From positions 1-64,000 of the forward strand of contig NZ_JAYKZX010000001.1 in assembly GCF_035989265.1 (NCBI RefSeq): a DNA stretch of 64,000 nucleotides, in the 5' to 3' direction. The translations under genes and the position numbers were made by a program. This DNA is from Sphingobium sp. HWE2-09. Its GTDB lineage: Bacteria; Pseudomonadota; Alphaproteobacteria; Sphingomonadales; Sphingomonadaceae. How positions within the stretch are numbered: the first letter of the stretch is position 1; each line of letters starts with the position of its first letter. Positions 9,096 to 18,542 of the stretch are shown here, piece after piece. The notes under the pieces were generated by a model. It did no database searches and was not told the DNA's origin. It was given only the letters and a program-made list of their open reading frames with translations.

Positions 9096-9193
9096 CGGTT
9101 CGAGCGCAGTCGAGCAGCTGGCACCGCCATACCCAGCTCTACTAGCACCGCCAGGCTCAGCTTTGCCTCATGTCTCGGCTTCGCTCAAAACGG
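9096..9193. repeat. REP-like imperfect inverted repeat
   Basis: Left arm CGGTTCGAGCGCAGTCGAG (9096-9114) and right arm CTCGGCTTCGCTCAAAACGG (9174-9193) are imperfect reverse complements across a spacer of about 60 bases. The TTCGAGCGnAGTCGAG core resembles dispersed repeats of sphingomonad intergenic regions. It sits between two convergent genes and no gene is visible in the 239-base gap. Confidence 0.45.
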
Positions 9194-9301
9194 ACCCCAC
9201 ATGATGTCCCAACATTAATCCATCCTGCGCCATGGGCGCGGTGGGACAACAGCGCGGGCGGTATTGGCCGCGCCACCCGGCAGGATGGCGCGATATCGGC
9301 G

Positions 9302-10003
9302 TCACGCCTCCGTGTCGGCCTTGCTCGCCTTGATGCCCAACTTCCTGCGCGGCGACTTGGCCGGGCTTTTCGCCTTGGCCGGTTCCGCCGCCGACATATC
9401 CGCTGCAACCTTAGCCTTACGCCCGCGCTTGGCCGCAGGCCCGCTGGTCGCCACAGTCTCGTCCGACGTCTTGGCCTTGCTATCCGCTACGCTGGCGGGT
9501 GCTGCCGTCTTTCGGCGACCGGCCTTCGGCTTGGCCGCGTTGGCTTGCGTCGGGCTTTGTTCGACCGATGGCGCGGCCCCCGCCGCCGCTGCCGCCCGCG
9601 CCTGCGTGCCACGCTGGCCCAGCCCCAGCTTCTGCGCCACGGCACGACGCTGCTCGGAATAGGCCTGCGCCACTATGGGGTAGGATTCGGGCAATCCGTA
9701 CCGTTGGCGATATTCCGCAGGCGTCAGGCCATGGGTCGCCAGATGCCGCTTGAGCGTCTTGTACGGCCGCCCGTCGATCAGGCTCAATATATGATCGCGC
9801 GACGCGATGCTCTTGCGCACGCTCACCGCCGGCACATGCTCGACCGTCTCGTCGGGAGCGGGAACAGTCTCCGCAATCAGCGCAGCGCGCGTCGACTGGA
9901 TCAACCCTGCCAGGTCTTCGCTCGCGACTATATTATTAGCGACATAAGCGCTCAGCAACTGAACCGTCAGGCTGATGTAATCGGGCTGCTCGATGTCGGC
10001 CAT
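9302..10003 (-). CDS. MucR/Ros-family transcriptional regulator with a long basic tail
   Basis: A 233-residue protein. Residues 1-130 match the MucR/Ros family: LTVQLLSAYVANN, PAVSVRKSI, then GRPYKTLKRHLATHG and GLTPAEYRQRYGLP, ending ALAQ-like (VAQKLGLGQRG). The usual first zinc ligand, a Cys just before the x-D-G segment, is replaced by Ser (HILSLIDG), so the zinc-free mode described for some rhizobial Ros homologues is likely. Residues 140-233 form an Ala/Lys/Pro-rich low-complexity tail with KRGRKAK, AT-hook-like, as in histone-like tails. MucR proteins bind AT-rich promoter DNA and commonly control exopolysaccharide, motility and cell-cycle genes; the AT-rich hub of the polysaccharide locus at 36.2 kb would be a natural target, which is inference. 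The gene stands alone. Confidence 0.88.
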   Translation of the reverse strand: MADIEQPDYISLTVQLLSAYVANNIVASEDLAGLIQSTRAALIAETVPAPDETVEHVPAVSVRKSIASRDHILSLIDGRPYKTLKRHLATHGLTPAEYRQRYGLPESYPIVAQAYSEQRRAVAQKLGLGQRGTQARAAAAAGAAPSVEQSPTQANAAKPKAGRRKTAAPASVADSKAKTSDETVATSGPAAKRGRKAKVAADMSAAEPAKAKSPAKSPRRKLGIKASKADTEA

Positions 10004-10260
10004 GCAATATATCCTATCCAGATTGACCGGGCCTTCGGCTATGGGTCGTCATTGGGTGGCCCGGATGACCTTGTGCCGTCCTGCAGCGCATTTGTCAAAA
10101 ACTGTTCGGCCTTGAAAAGCAAATCCTATTATGGCGTCAGGCACGAAGACTGATCCATGTCATTGCCCGATTGGTCGGCGGCTACGCTATACTCATCATC
10201 ATTGCGTGGGATGCTGGCATGATATTCACCGGATCATGCCATCTCCACAGAGCGTAAAAT

Positions 10261-11673
10261 TCACGCCTCGCCCGCCGATCCGCCCAACGCCTTGACCAGC
10301 GCAATGCTTGCACGCATCCGCGCGATCTCCGCGCTCAGCAGCGCATTTTGCGCATCGAGCGCGTCGGTCTGGGCCGTGACGACCTCCAGATAGTCGGACG
10401 CCCCGTCGCGATAGCGGGTGAAGGCCAGATCGCTGGTCCGCTGCGCCGCGTGCGCCGCATCGCGCTGATCGACCAGCTGCACCGACAGGTGCCGCAACGC
10501 CGCGATGCCATCCTCCACCTGCCGGAACGCGCCCAGCACGGTGTCGCGGTAGAGCGCGGCCTGCTCGTCATATTCGGCCCGCGACAATTGCACCTGCGCC
10601 CGTCGCCGCCCGCCATCGAACAGCGTCAGCGCCGCGGCCAGCGGTCCCAGCCCCCACACGCTGTTGGGCGTCGTCAGCAATTCGCCATGCGTCGTCTGCC
10701 ATCCACCGCTCAGCCCCAGCGTCAGCGACGGAAAAAACGCCGCCCGCGCCACGCCGATACGCGCATTGTTGGCGAACATCCGCCGCTCCGCCGCCGCGAT
10801 ATCGGGCCGCCGTTGCAGCAATGTCGACGGCGCGCCTGTCGGCACGTCCGGCGCAGTCAGCGTCTGCACTTGCGGCGCAATCGAAAAATCGGATGCCACC
10901 GCCCCCACCAGCGCCGCCAGTTCATGCTCGGTCGCGGCGCGATCGTTCGCCACTGCCGAAATACGCGCCTTTGCATTGCTCAGCGTCGTGCGTGCCCGAT
11001 TGACGTCGATGCCCGATGCGATCCCGCCCTCATGCCGCGTGTCGGTCAACCGATAGGCGCGGTCGAACGCCTCCACCGACCGGTGCAGCAGGTCCGCCTG
11101 CGCATCCAGCCCGCGCAGCCGCGCATAGGCGTCGGCGACTGCCGCCTGGAGGCTGAGGCGCGCGGCCGCCAGGTCGGCCTGGCTCGCCTCCGCGTCCGCC
11201 CGCGTCGCCTTCACGCTGTTGCGGATGCGCCCCCACAGGTCCAATTCATAGTCCAGCGTCGCGCCGATCGAATAATCATTATAGGTCGGCGCGGTGCCGT
11301 TGCCCTGAAAGCGATTGCCCGACAGACGCTGGCGTGCCGCGTCAGCACCCACGCCCACGGTCGGCACCAGGTCGGACGCCTCGACCCGCGCCACCGCCCG
11401 CGCTTGGTCATAGCGCGCCAGCGCCGCCGCGAGCGTCGGGCTGGCCGCCTCGGCCCGCACTTCCAGTTCGTTCAGCACCGGATCGCCGAACCGCTCCCAC
11501 CACGGTCCACGCGGCGCCATGTCCATCGGCGTCGCCTGCGTCCAGCCCGCCATTTCCTTATAGGCCTGGGGCGCGGCAATCTGCGGTGGCTGATAGGCTG
11601 GCGCCATCGAACAGGCGCCCAGCAGGCCAAGCCCCAAAGACCCAGCCATGCGGCTCAAAGACCTAGCCCGCAC
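10261..11673 (-). CDS. RND efflux outer-membrane lipoprotein, NodT/OprM family
   Basis: The outer-membrane channel of a tripartite efflux pump. A lipobox (LLGAC) follows a short hydrophobic signal. The mature protein shows the duplicated outer-membrane-factor pattern: WWERFGDPVLNELEVRA, ATLDYELDLWGRIRNSV, RRPDIAAAERRMFANNARIGVARAAFFPSLTL, and the C-terminal SRAEYDEQAALYRDTVLGAFRQVEDGIAAL. The start chosen is GTG 11673, with AAGGG 8 bases upstream and an 11-base overlap with the adaptor gene; it gives 470 residues and a basic n-region (RARSLSR). ATG 11649 is an alternative with a poorer ribosome site. It is the last gene of the permease-adaptor-channel operon. Substrate unknown. Confidence 0.9.
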   Translation of the reverse strand: MRARSLSRMAGSLGLGLLGACSMAPAYQPPQIAAPQAYKEMAGWTQATPMDMAPRGPWWERFGDPVLNELEVRAEAASPTLAAALARYDQARAVARVEASDLVPTVGVGADAARQRLSGNRFQGNGTAPTYNDYSIGATLDYELDLWGRIRNSVKATRADAEASQADLAAARLSLQAAVADAYARLRGLDAQADLLHRSVEAFDRAYRLTDTRHEGGIASGIDVNRARTTLSNAKARISAVANDRAATEHELAALVGAVASDFSIAPQVQTLTAPDVPTGAPSTLLQRRPDIAAAERRMFANNARIGVARAAFFPSLTLGLSGGWQTTHGELLTTPNSVWGLGPLAAALTLFDGGRRRAQVQLSRAEYDEQAALYRDTVLGAFRQVEDGIAALRHLSVQLVDQRDAAHAAQRTSDLAFTRYRDGASDYLEVVTAQTDALDAQNALLSAEIARMRASIALVKALGGSAGEA

Positions 11674-12862
11674 GACCCGCGCCCTTGCCACCCGATGCCG
11701 CCTGCACATTCACCCGGTCGCCCGACTGGATAGAATCGGGCGGCGAATCGATCACCCGATCGCCCGCCTTAACCCCGCTCGCCACCAGCACCGTCGCGCC
11801 TTCATCGCGGGCGATGCTGATCGGCCGCACGCTCACGCGGCTGTCGCGACCGACCACGGCGACGGTAGGACCGCTATTGCCGTAAAGGATGGCGCTGCCC
11901 GGCAGGCTGAGGCCATTGCCGCCCCCTTGTCCGACATCGAAATCGACCTGCGCAAAGGCGCCCGGCTTCAACGCCCGATCCGGATTGGCCGCCTGCAATT
12001 CGACCAGCACCGCGCCCGATTGCGTATCCACGGCCCCCGCACTGCGCGTCAGCGTCGCGGCAAAGCTGCGCCCGGGATATTCCGGCAGGATCAGCTTGGC
12101 GGGCATGCCTACCTTCAACTGCGCCGAATAGCCCTGCGGCACGCGCACATAAATGCGCATCCGGTGCACGTCGGACACGGTGAACAAAGGCTGCGACGCG
12201 GCATTGCCCGCCACCACCAGCGCGCCGATCTGCGCCGCCCGGCTCGTCACCACCCCGTCGAACGGCGCCGCCAGCCGGGTAAAGCCCTGCATCGCGCGCA
12301 GCCGTTTCACATTCGCCATCGCCGCGTTGGACAGCGCGGACTTGGCGGCCAGGTCGCCCGCCTTCTCGTCCGATTCCTGCTGCGACACCGCGTCCTTCGC
12401 CAGCATCACGCTCCACCGCTTCGCCGTCGTCCCCGCCAGCCGCTGATTGGCGAGCGCGGTCTGGTAATCGGCCTGCGCCTGCGCCAGCTGCTGGTCGATT
12501 TCGGGCGCATCCAGCACCGCCAGCGCCTGGCCCGCCCGCACGGTGTCGCCGATATCCGCCAGCCAGCGGCGTACATAGCCATTGGTCCGCGCATAGATGG
12601 CCGCGCTGTTATAGGCCTGCACATTGCCCGGCAGCACCAGCGATCCACTGCTCGCGCCACCCTTGGGCGATATGACCGCCACGCTCGGGATCGCGGCTTG
12701 CGAAGCGGTATCGCGCAGCTCGTTGGTCGCGCTGATCCGCGTAGCGACCCCCACCCCGACGACCAGCAGGGCGACGATCCCCGCGCCAATGCCCACGCGC
12801 TTCAGCGTCCGGCTGTCGGGACCGGTCTCGGCCGGATGTTCGGGGTGCGATGGTTCATGCAT
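11663..12862 (-). CDS. RND efflux periplasmic adaptor (membrane fusion protein)
   Basis: A 399-residue adaptor. A single N-terminal membrane anchor (IGAGIVALLVVGVGVA, about residues 24-42) is followed by a lipoyl-type domain (SLVLPGNVQAYNSAAIYARTNG, GDTVRAGQALAVLDAPEI), an alpha-hairpin of coiled coil (about 130-200), a second lipoyl half (TRLAAPFDGVVTSRAAQIG) and beta-barrel and proximal domains (VGMPAKLILPEYPGRSF, LKPGAFAQVDF). It bridges the inner-membrane permease and the outer-membrane channel. The ATG overlaps the last 8 bases of the permease gene, so translation is coupled. It probably exports small hydrophobic compounds; the substrate cannot be read from sequence. Confidence 0.92.
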   Translation of the reverse strand: MHEPSHPEHPAETGPDSRTLKRVGIGAGIVALLVVGVGVATRISATNELRDTASQAAIPSVAVISPKGGASSGSLVLPGNVQAYNSAAIYARTNGYVRRWLADIGDTVRAGQALAVLDAPEIDQQLAQAQADYQTALANQRLAGTTAKRWSVMLAKDAVSQQESDEKAGDLAAKSALSNAAMANVKRLRAMQGFTRLAAPFDGVVTSRAAQIGALVVAGNAASQPLFTVSDVHRMRIYVRVPQGYSAQLKVGMPAKLILPEYPGRSFAATLTRSAGAVDTQSGAVLVELQAANPDRALKPGAFAQVDFDVGQGGGNGLSLPGSAILYGNSGPTVAVVGRDSRVSVRPISIARDEGATVLVASGVKAGDRVIDSPPDSIQSGDRVNVQAASGGKGAGRAG

Positions 12863-15800
12863 GGCTGGGCTGATATTCCATTTGGGGATCGATGGCCTTG
12901 GTACGACGATGGACGAAGGCGAAGATCACGGGCACGAAAAAGAGCGTGGCGACAGTGGCGCAGATCAACCCGCCGATCACGGCTCGGCCCAGCGGCGCAT
13001 TCTGCTCGCCCCCTTCGCCCAGGCCCAGCGCCATCGGACCCATGCCGATGATCATGGCGAGCGCGGTCATCAGCACCGGGCGGAACCGCACCAGGCCCGC
13101 CTCCATCGCCGCCTTGGTCGCATCGCCCAGTTCGGCCAGCTTCTCCCGCGCGAAACTGACGACCAGGATGGAGTTCGCGGTGGCGACCCCCATGCACATG
13201 ATCGCACCCGTCAGCGCCGGGACGGACAGGGTGGTGCCGGTAATGAACAGCATCCACACGATGCCGGCGAGCGCGGCGGGCAGGGCGGTGATGATGACGA
13301 AGGGATCGACCCAGCTCTGGAAGTTGACCACGATCAGCAGGTAGATCAGCACGATCGCCCCCGCCAGACCAAAGCCAAGCCCCGAAAAGGCGGTGTTCAT
13401 CGTCGCATATTGGCCGCGCATCGTGACGGTCGCGCCTTTGGGCGCCTCCGCTTCCAGCGATTTGATCGCGGCGTTGATGTCGCCCGCCACCGCACCCAGG
13501 TCACGCCCCTGCACGGTGGCATAGATGTCCAGCACCGGCGCGATATTATAATGCGACACCACCGGCACCGTGCTCGACCGTTCGATCGTGGCAAGGCCGC
13601 CCAGTTGCTGGACCGCGCCATTGCTGCTGCTTGCGGCGGATACGGGCAGGTTGGCCAGATCGCTGATCGACCCTACCAAATATTCGGGCGCTTGCGCCAC
13701 CACCGGATAGGACACCCCGCTCTTGGGATCGACGAAGAAGACCGGTGCGGTCTGCGCCGTCCCTGCCAGCGAACTGGCGATGCTGGTGGTCACGTCCCGC
13801 TCGGTCAGCCCATATTGCCCCGCGCGCGATCGATCCACATCGACATTGAGTTGCGGCGAGCGCCCCGGCTGCTGGATACGCGCATCGGCCAGGCCCGGGA
13901 TAGTCGCGACCTTCGCCAGCAGCTTCTGCGCATAGGCGCGGTTGCCCGCCGCATCCTTGCCCGCAATCTGGATGTCGATCGGGGCAGGGGCGCCGAAATT
14001 CAGGATCTGGCTGGTAATGTCGGCTGGCAGGAAGGCGAAGTTGGTGCCGGGGAAGCGGCGCGGCAATTCCCGCCGCAGCGTCGCCACGATATCGTCGGTC
14101 GGGCGATGGCCCTTTTTCAACGACACCAGCATGTCGCCATCCTGCGGGCCGATCGTCCCGCTATTATTATAGACGGTGTTGATCGAACTGACCGGCAGGC
14201 CGATATTGTCGGTGATCGCGCCCAATTCGGCCGCGGGCACAAGTCCCTCGACCGCCTGGGCGATCCGCTCGAACCGCGCGGCCGTATCCTCGATCCGGCT
14301 GCCCACCGGCACGCGGATATGCATGGCGATCTGCCCGCTATCGACCGCCGGAAAGAAATTGCTGCCCAGCATCGGCAGCAACGCAAAGGACAGGATCACC
14401 ACGCCCATGAAGCCCAGCAGGAACGGCTTGCGCGCATTGAGCGCCCGACGCAGCAACCCGACATAGCCATGGCGGATCGTTTCGAACTTCTTCTCGAACC
14501 CGCGTTGAAACCGCACAAGCACATTGCGCGACTGTTCGCTCCCGGCCAAATGCCCGTCGCCATGCTCAACATGGGGCTTCAAGAGATACATCGCCATCGT
14601 CGGCACCAAGGTGCGCGACAGGATGAAGGACGCGATCATCGCGAACACCACCGCCAGCGCCATCGGCACAAACAGGAAACCTGCGACCCCCGGCAGGAAG
14701 AACATCGGCACGAACACGATACAGATGCACAGCAGGGATACGAAGGCCGGGGTCACGATCTGCGCCGCGCCGTCCAAAATGGACTCCACGACGCCCTTGC
14801 CCTGTTCCAGATGCCAGTTGATATTCTCGATCGTCACCGTGGCGTCGTCCACCAATATGCCGACCGCCAGCGCCAGCCCGCCCAGCGTCATGACATTCAG
14901 CGTCTGGCCGAACAGTGCCAGCGCCGCGACCGCCGCCAGAATCGCCAGCGGGATCGACAGCGCGATGATCACGGTCGATCGCCACGATCCCAAAAACAGC
15001 AGGATCATCAGCGACGTCAGCGCCGCGGCCAGCGCGCCTTCATGAATCACGCCCTCGACCGCCGCCTTCACGAATACGGACTGGTCGCCGATCACCAATA
15101 TCTTCAGGCTCTCGGGCAGCGTTTCGCTGACCTTGGGCAGCGCTTCCTTCACGCCATCCACGATCGCCAAAGTCGATGTCGCCCCGTTTTTCAGCGCGGT
15201 CAGCAGCACCGACCGACGCCCCTCGACATGCACGACATTGGTCTGCGGGCCATTGCCGTCACGGACATAGGCGATGTCGCGCATATAGATGGTCGCGCCA
15301 TTGACCACCTTGACCGGCAGGTTGTTGAGCGCTTCGATCGTGCCGGGCGCATTGTTCAGCCGCACGCTATATTGGGTCGCGCCGATCTTGACGAAGCCCG
15401 CCGGATTGATCTGGTTCTGCGCGGCGATCGCATTGCCGACATCCTGTGCGGTCAGCCCCTTGGACTGCAACGCCACGGGATTAAGGTCGATCTGGATCTG
15501 CCGCTGCTTGCCGCCCGAAGGGAAGGGCATGGCAAGGCCGGGAATAGTGATCAGCGGCGGACGGATCTGGTTCTGGCCCAGGTCGAACAATTGCTGTTCC
15601 GACAATCCCTTGCCCGACAACGCCAGTTGCAGGATCGGCACGGTCGACGCGCTATAATTCAGGATCAGCGGCGGCGTGATCCCCGGTGGCATCTGGCGCA
15701 GCACCGTCTGCGATACCGACGTCACCTGCGCCGTCGCCGTGCGGATGTCTGCGCCCGGCTGGAAATAGATTTTGACGATGCCGATGCCTTGCATCGACTG

Positions 15801-16052
15801 GCTCTCGATATGCTCGATATCGTTAACCGTCGTGGTCAGCACTCGCTCATAGGGGCCGATGATCCGGTTGCTCATATCTTCGGGCGGCAGGCCGGAATAT
15901 TGCCACGCCACCGCGATCACCGGAATGCGAATATTGGGAAAGATGTCGACAGGCGTACGGATCGCCGCCAACAAGCCGACGATCGCGATCAATATCGCCA
16001 TGACGATGAAGGTCAGCGGCCGATGCAGCGCAACCTTGACGATACCGATCAA
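12855..16052 (-). CDS. RND efflux permease, AcrB/MdtB-like superfamily
   Basis: A 1065-residue inner-membrane proton-driven pump. The start chosen is TTG 16052, preceded by GGGAG and giving the usual opening IGIVKVALHRPLTFIVMAIL; a longer frame upstream lacks family similarity. It shows the RND pattern: TM1, RTPVDIFPNI, a large periplasmic porter domain, then the first TM bundle with LALAVGILVDDATVTIENI carrying the paired Asp of the proton relay in TM4, a second periplasmic domain, and the second bundle ending GEGGEQNAPLGRAVIGGLICAT. The sequence is of the multidrug-type HAE branch rather than the metal (CusA) branch. It heads the operon with adaptor and outer-membrane factor and faces a LysR gene across about 246 bases, the likely control region. 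Confidence 0.93.
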   Translation of the reverse strand: MIGIVKVALHRPLTFIVMAILIAIVGLLAAIRTPVDIFPNIRIPVIAVAWQYSGLPPEDMSNRIIGPYERVLTTTVNDIEHIESQSMQGIGIVKIYFQPGADIRTATAQVTSVSQTVLRQMPPGITPPLILNYSASTVPILQLALSGKGLSEQQLFDLGQNQIRPPLITIPGLAMPFPSGGKQRQIQIDLNPVALQSKGLTAQDVGNAIAAQNQINPAGFVKIGATQYSVRLNNAPGTIEALNNLPVKVVNGATIYMRDIAYVRDGNGPQTNVVHVEGRRSVLLTALKNGATSTLAIVDGVKEALPKVSETLPESLKILVIGDQSVFVKAAVEGVIHEGALAAALTSLMILLFLGSWRSTVIIALSIPLAILAAVAALALFGQTLNVMTLGGLALAVGILVDDATVTIENINWHLEQGKGVVESILDGAAQIVTPAFVSLLCICIVFVPMFFLPGVAGFLFVPMALAVVFAMIASFILSRTLVPTMAMYLLKPHVEHGDGHLAGSEQSRNVLVRFQRGFEKKFETIRHGYVGLLRRALNARKPFLLGFMGVVILSFALLPMLGSNFFPAVDSGQIAMHIRVPVGSRIEDTAARFERIAQAVEGLVPAAELGAITDNIGLPVSSINTVYNNSGTIGPQDGDMLVSLKKGHRPTDDIVATLRRELPRRFPGTNFAFLPADITSQILNFGAPAPIDIQIAGKDAAGNRAYAQKLLAKVATIPGLADARIQQPGRSPQLNVDVDRSRAGQYGLTERDVTTSIASSLAGTAQTAPVFFVDPKSGVSYPVVAQAPEYLVGSISDLANLPVSAASSSNGAVQQLGGLATIERSSTVPVVSHYNIAPVLDIYATVQGRDLGAVAGDINAAIKSLEAEAPKGATVTMRGQYATMNTAFSGLGFGLAGAIVLIYLLIVVNFQSWVDPFVIITALPAALAGIVWMLFITGTTLSVPALTGAIMCMGVATANSILVVSFAREKLAELGDATKAAMEAGLVRFRPVLMTALAMIIGMGPMALGLGEGGEQNAPLGRAVIGGLICATVATLFFVPVIFAFVHRRTKAIDPQMEYQPSHA

Positions 16053-16298
16053 CCCGTGACTCCCGCCTTCGCAGCGCCGACGACCACCGCCACACGCCCG
16101 ATGCCTACCCCTCCGCCAGAATTGCCTGCCGATAACAACGGGACCGGACGCAAAAACCGCCATGCCGCCGCTGCGCCGTGCGCAGGGTCATCGCTTTTTT
16201 AGTTTCGAAACGCTACTCTTGGCTGGCCTATGCGAACTTGTCTCGTTCGTGTCCAATATATAATGAAGCATGATCGATATGCAGGACGACTTGATTAC

Positions 16299-17201
16299 AT
16301 GGACTTAAGGCACCTTCGCTACTTCCTTTGCGTTGCCGAAGAGATGCATTTCGGCCGCGCCGCGCAACGCCTCGGCATGTCGCAACCGCCGCTCAGCCAG
16401 CAGATTAGGGCGTTGGAACTGGAACTGGGCGCACGCCTGTTCGACCGCACCAGTCGCCGCGTCGCTCTGACCGAAGCAGGCCGCATGTTCCTGCCCGAAG
16501 CGCGCAAGACGCTGGCGCAGGCGGATCACGCCGTCCATGTCGCCCGCCAGACCCAAAGCGGCCATCGCGGCCGGCTGGCGCTGGGCTTCACCGCGTCGGC
16601 GCCCTTCGTTCCCCAGATCGCCGACGCGCTCTACGATTTCCGCCAGGCCTATCCGCAGGTCGATCTCAAGCTGCACGAGCGCGGTCGCGACGATCAGGTC
16701 GCGATGATAGAGCGCGGCGATCTCGACATCGGCATCATCCGCGGCGTCGAACCACCATCCTTGCCCCGCGCCCTGCACGCCACTTGGCTGCTGGAGGAAG
16801 ACATGCTGCTGGCGCTGCGTCAGGATCACGCCCTGGCGCAGCGTGAGGCCGATCCGTCGATCGCCGATCTCGCAGGCGTGCCCTTCGTCCTCTACGCGAC
16901 GACGAGCAGCGCCGACTTCAACGATCATTTCTTCGCCCTGTGCGCCCAGGCGGGATTCAAACCTGACGTGACGCTGGAAGTGGGTAGCTTCGCCACCTTG
17001 CTGGGGCTGGTCGCCGCCGGGTGCGGCGCGACCATCCTGGCGCGGTCCCTATCGCGCCTGCATGTCGAAAAGCTGGTCCTTCGCCCGCTATCCCCGCAGG
17101 TCACGACCCGCTTGTGGATGATCCACAAACAGGATCTGTCATCGACTGCCAACGCCTTTCAGGATGCGATCATGCGGGCGGCGACCAATGCGGCGACCTG
17201 A
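16299..17201 (+). CDS. LysR-family transcriptional regulator
   Basis: A 300-residue regulator. The start at ATG 16299 gives the standard opening MDLRHLRYFLCVAEEMHFGR; upstream in-frame ATG codons add an unrelated leader. The winged helix-turn-helix spans about residues 1-60 (AAQRLGMSQPPLSQQIRALE, LFDRTSRRVALTEAG). The effector domain follows (LALGFTASAPF, IERGDLDIGIIRG, GLVAAGCGATILARSL) and resembles the BenM/CatR-like subgroup. It is divergent from the RND operon, so it probably controls that pump in response to an aromatic or other small ligand; that link rests on position alone. Confidence 0.92.
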   Translation: MDLRHLRYFLCVAEEMHFGRAAQRLGMSQPPLSQQIRALELELGARLFDRTSRRVALTEAGRMFLPEARKTLAQADHAVHVARQTQSGHRGRLALGFTASAPFVPQIADALYDFRQAYPQVDLKLHERGRDDQVAMIERGDLDIGIIRGVEPPSLPRALHATWLLEEDMLLALRQDHALAQREADPSIADLAGVPFVLYATTSSADFNDHFFALCAQAGFKPDVTLEVGSFATLLGLVAAGCGATILARSLSRLHVEKLVLRPLSPQVTTRLWMIHKQDLSSTANAFQDAIMRAATNAAT

Positions 17202-17286
17202 CGAGAATAATATCTTATAAAATACTGATAATAAACGATATAATCCGATATTCATCAGACGGAACAGTCGCCGTGATTTGCGCTAC

Positions 17287-17310
17287 AACTGTCCAACTCG
17301 CTGTCGCACA
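17287..17310 (+). repeat. Dispersed repeat, copy 1 (AACTGTCCAACTCGCTGTCG family)
   Basis: A 24-base element beginning AACTGTCCAACTCGCTGTCG, identical over its full length to 44623-44646 and matching 47372-47392 except for one base. This copy lies between convergent lysR and folB, in a locally AT-rich gap, and has no obvious partner arm nearby. Confidence 0.7.
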
Positions 17311-17326
17311 AAGCCCTGCATCGCAT

Positions 17327-17680
17327 TCAATCCGACCGGACGATAACCTCGACCCCCGCCAGTCCCCGCGTCAACGCGAAGGGCTTATCGACATTGACGC
17401 AAGCCTCGACCACCCCCGGCCAACTCAGGCACTCCGCGCCCAGCCGATGCGCGAACGTCTCGATCAGCGGGATATGCACTTCGGACAGCGTTTCGGCCGC
17501 CCGCACGATCCGCCGATAATCGATCGTCTCGCCAATCCCCTCGACCGCGCCGCTATCGAGCAGCAACTGCACCGTGATGACCAGCGGCTGGCGGCGGCCG
17601 ATCTCGTCCGGGTTGATGCCGATGTCCGCCAGCAGCGGCAGCTCCTTTACCCGCACCTTGGTGGCGATAGACGACGGCAT
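17327..17680 (-). CDS. folB: Dihydroneopterin aldolase (FolB)
   Basis: A 117-residue protein of the compact FolB/FolX tunnel-fold family. It has VRVKELPLLADIGINPDE (the substrate-anchoring segment), a TIDYRRIVRAAETL helix and CVNVDKPFAL with the conserved Lys. It converts dihydroneopterin to 6-hydroxymethyl-dihydropterin in folate synthesis, in the cytoplasm as an oligomer. Its ATG lies 1 base after the folD stop, so it is the last gene of metF-purU-folD-folB. That setting makes sense if the operon enlarges and recycles the tetrahydrofolate pool. FolX-type epimerase activity cannot be excluded from sequence. Confidence 0.9.
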   Translation of the reverse strand: MPSSIATKVRVKELPLLADIGINPDEIGRRQPLVITVQLLLDSGAVEGIGETIDYRRIVRAAETLSEVHIPLIETFAHRLGAECLSWPGVVEACVNVDKPFALTRGLAGVEVIVRSD

Positions 17681-17681
17681 A

Positions 17682-18539
17682 TCAGCAGACTCCCCTTTGC
17701 GCGGCGGCGACCGTGTTGCTCAGCAGGCAGGCGATGGTCATCGGGCCGACCCCGCCCGGCACCGGCGTCACCGCCTTGGCATGATCCAGTTCATGGGTGG
17801 CGCAATCCCCCACGATCCGGCTGTTCCCGTCATGATCCACCACCCGGCTGATGCCGACATCGATGACCACCGCGCCGGGCTTCACCCAATAGCCGCGCAC
17901 CAGATGCGGCGCCCCCGCCGCCGCCACGATCACATCGGCGGCGCGAGCGATATCGGGCAGGTTGATCGTCTCGATATGTGTAACGGTCACCGTCGCCTCC
18001 CGCTCCAGCAACAGCATCGCCACCGGCTTGCCGACGATATTGGACTTGCCGATCACCACGACGTTCAGGCCGCGATAATCGTCGATCACGCTGTCGAGCA
18101 GCATCATGATGCCCAGCGGCGTGCACGGCACCAACCCCTGTGTCCCGGTCGATAGCCGCCCGACATTGACGGGGTGGAAGCCATCCACATCCTTGCCCGG
18201 CGCGATGCGATCCAGCACCCGCGCGCTATCGATCCCGGGCGGCAGCGGCAATTGCACCAATATGCCGTGCACCGCCGGATCGCCATTCAACCCATCGATG
18301 ATATCGAGCAGCGCCTGCTCGCCGCAATCGGCTGGCAGCCGTCGTTCGATCGACCCGATGCCGACCCGGCGACATTCGCTGATCTTGCGACGGACATAGA
18401 TGTCGCTGGCTGGGTCGCTGCCGACCAGCACGACCGCCAGCGTCGGATCGATGCCGTCCGCCTTCAACCGCTCGACATCCGCGGCCGTCCGGTCCGACAG
18501 CGCGCGCGCCATCGCCCGGCCGTCGATAAGGGCGCTCAC
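17682..18539 (-). CDS. folD: Methylenetetrahydrofolate dehydrogenase / methenyl-THF cyclohydrolase (FolD)
   Basis: A 285-residue bifunctional enzyme that oxidises 5,10-methylene-THF to methenyl-THF and hydrolyses it to 10-formyl-THF. The catalytic Tyr and Lys are in SDIYVRRK, the folate-site motif is PGKDVDGFHPVNVG, the nucleotide-binding segment is VVVIGKSNIVGKPVA, and the C-terminal signature is PVPGGVGPMTIACLLSNT. The start codon is GTG 18539, 3 bases after the purU stop. Next to metF and purU it forms the middle step of a methyl-THF to formate oxidation route. Confidence 0.95.
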   Translation of the reverse strand: MSALIDGRAMARALSDRTAADVERLKADGIDPTLAVVLVGSDPASDIYVRRKISECRRVGIGSIERRLPADCGEQALLDIIDGLNGDPAVHGILVQLPLPPGIDSARVLDRIAPGKDVDGFHPVNVGRLSTGTQGLVPCTPLGIMMLLDSVIDDYRGLNVVVIGKSNIVGKPVAMLLLEREATVTVTHIETINLPDIARAADVIVAAAGAPHLVRGYWVKPGAVVIDVGISRVVDHDGNSRIVGDCATHELDHAKAVTPVPGGVGPMTIACLLSNTVAAAQRGVC

Positions 18540-18542
18540 GGA

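Noticed and set aside
12624..16202. 1192-codon open frame on the + strand opposite the RND pump
   Set aside because: It is antisense to adaptor and permease genes with full family motifs; its product is low-complexity Arg/His/Gln-rich with no recognisable domain, an effect of high G+C codon use.
17801..17815. Possible further frame break at the TCCCCC tract in folD
   Set aside because: The frame reads RIVGDCATHELD, consistent with FolD on both sides, so this tract has the right length. The same was concluded for the tracts in lrp, hmgA, GH13, Wza-like, UXS and the start of pntA.
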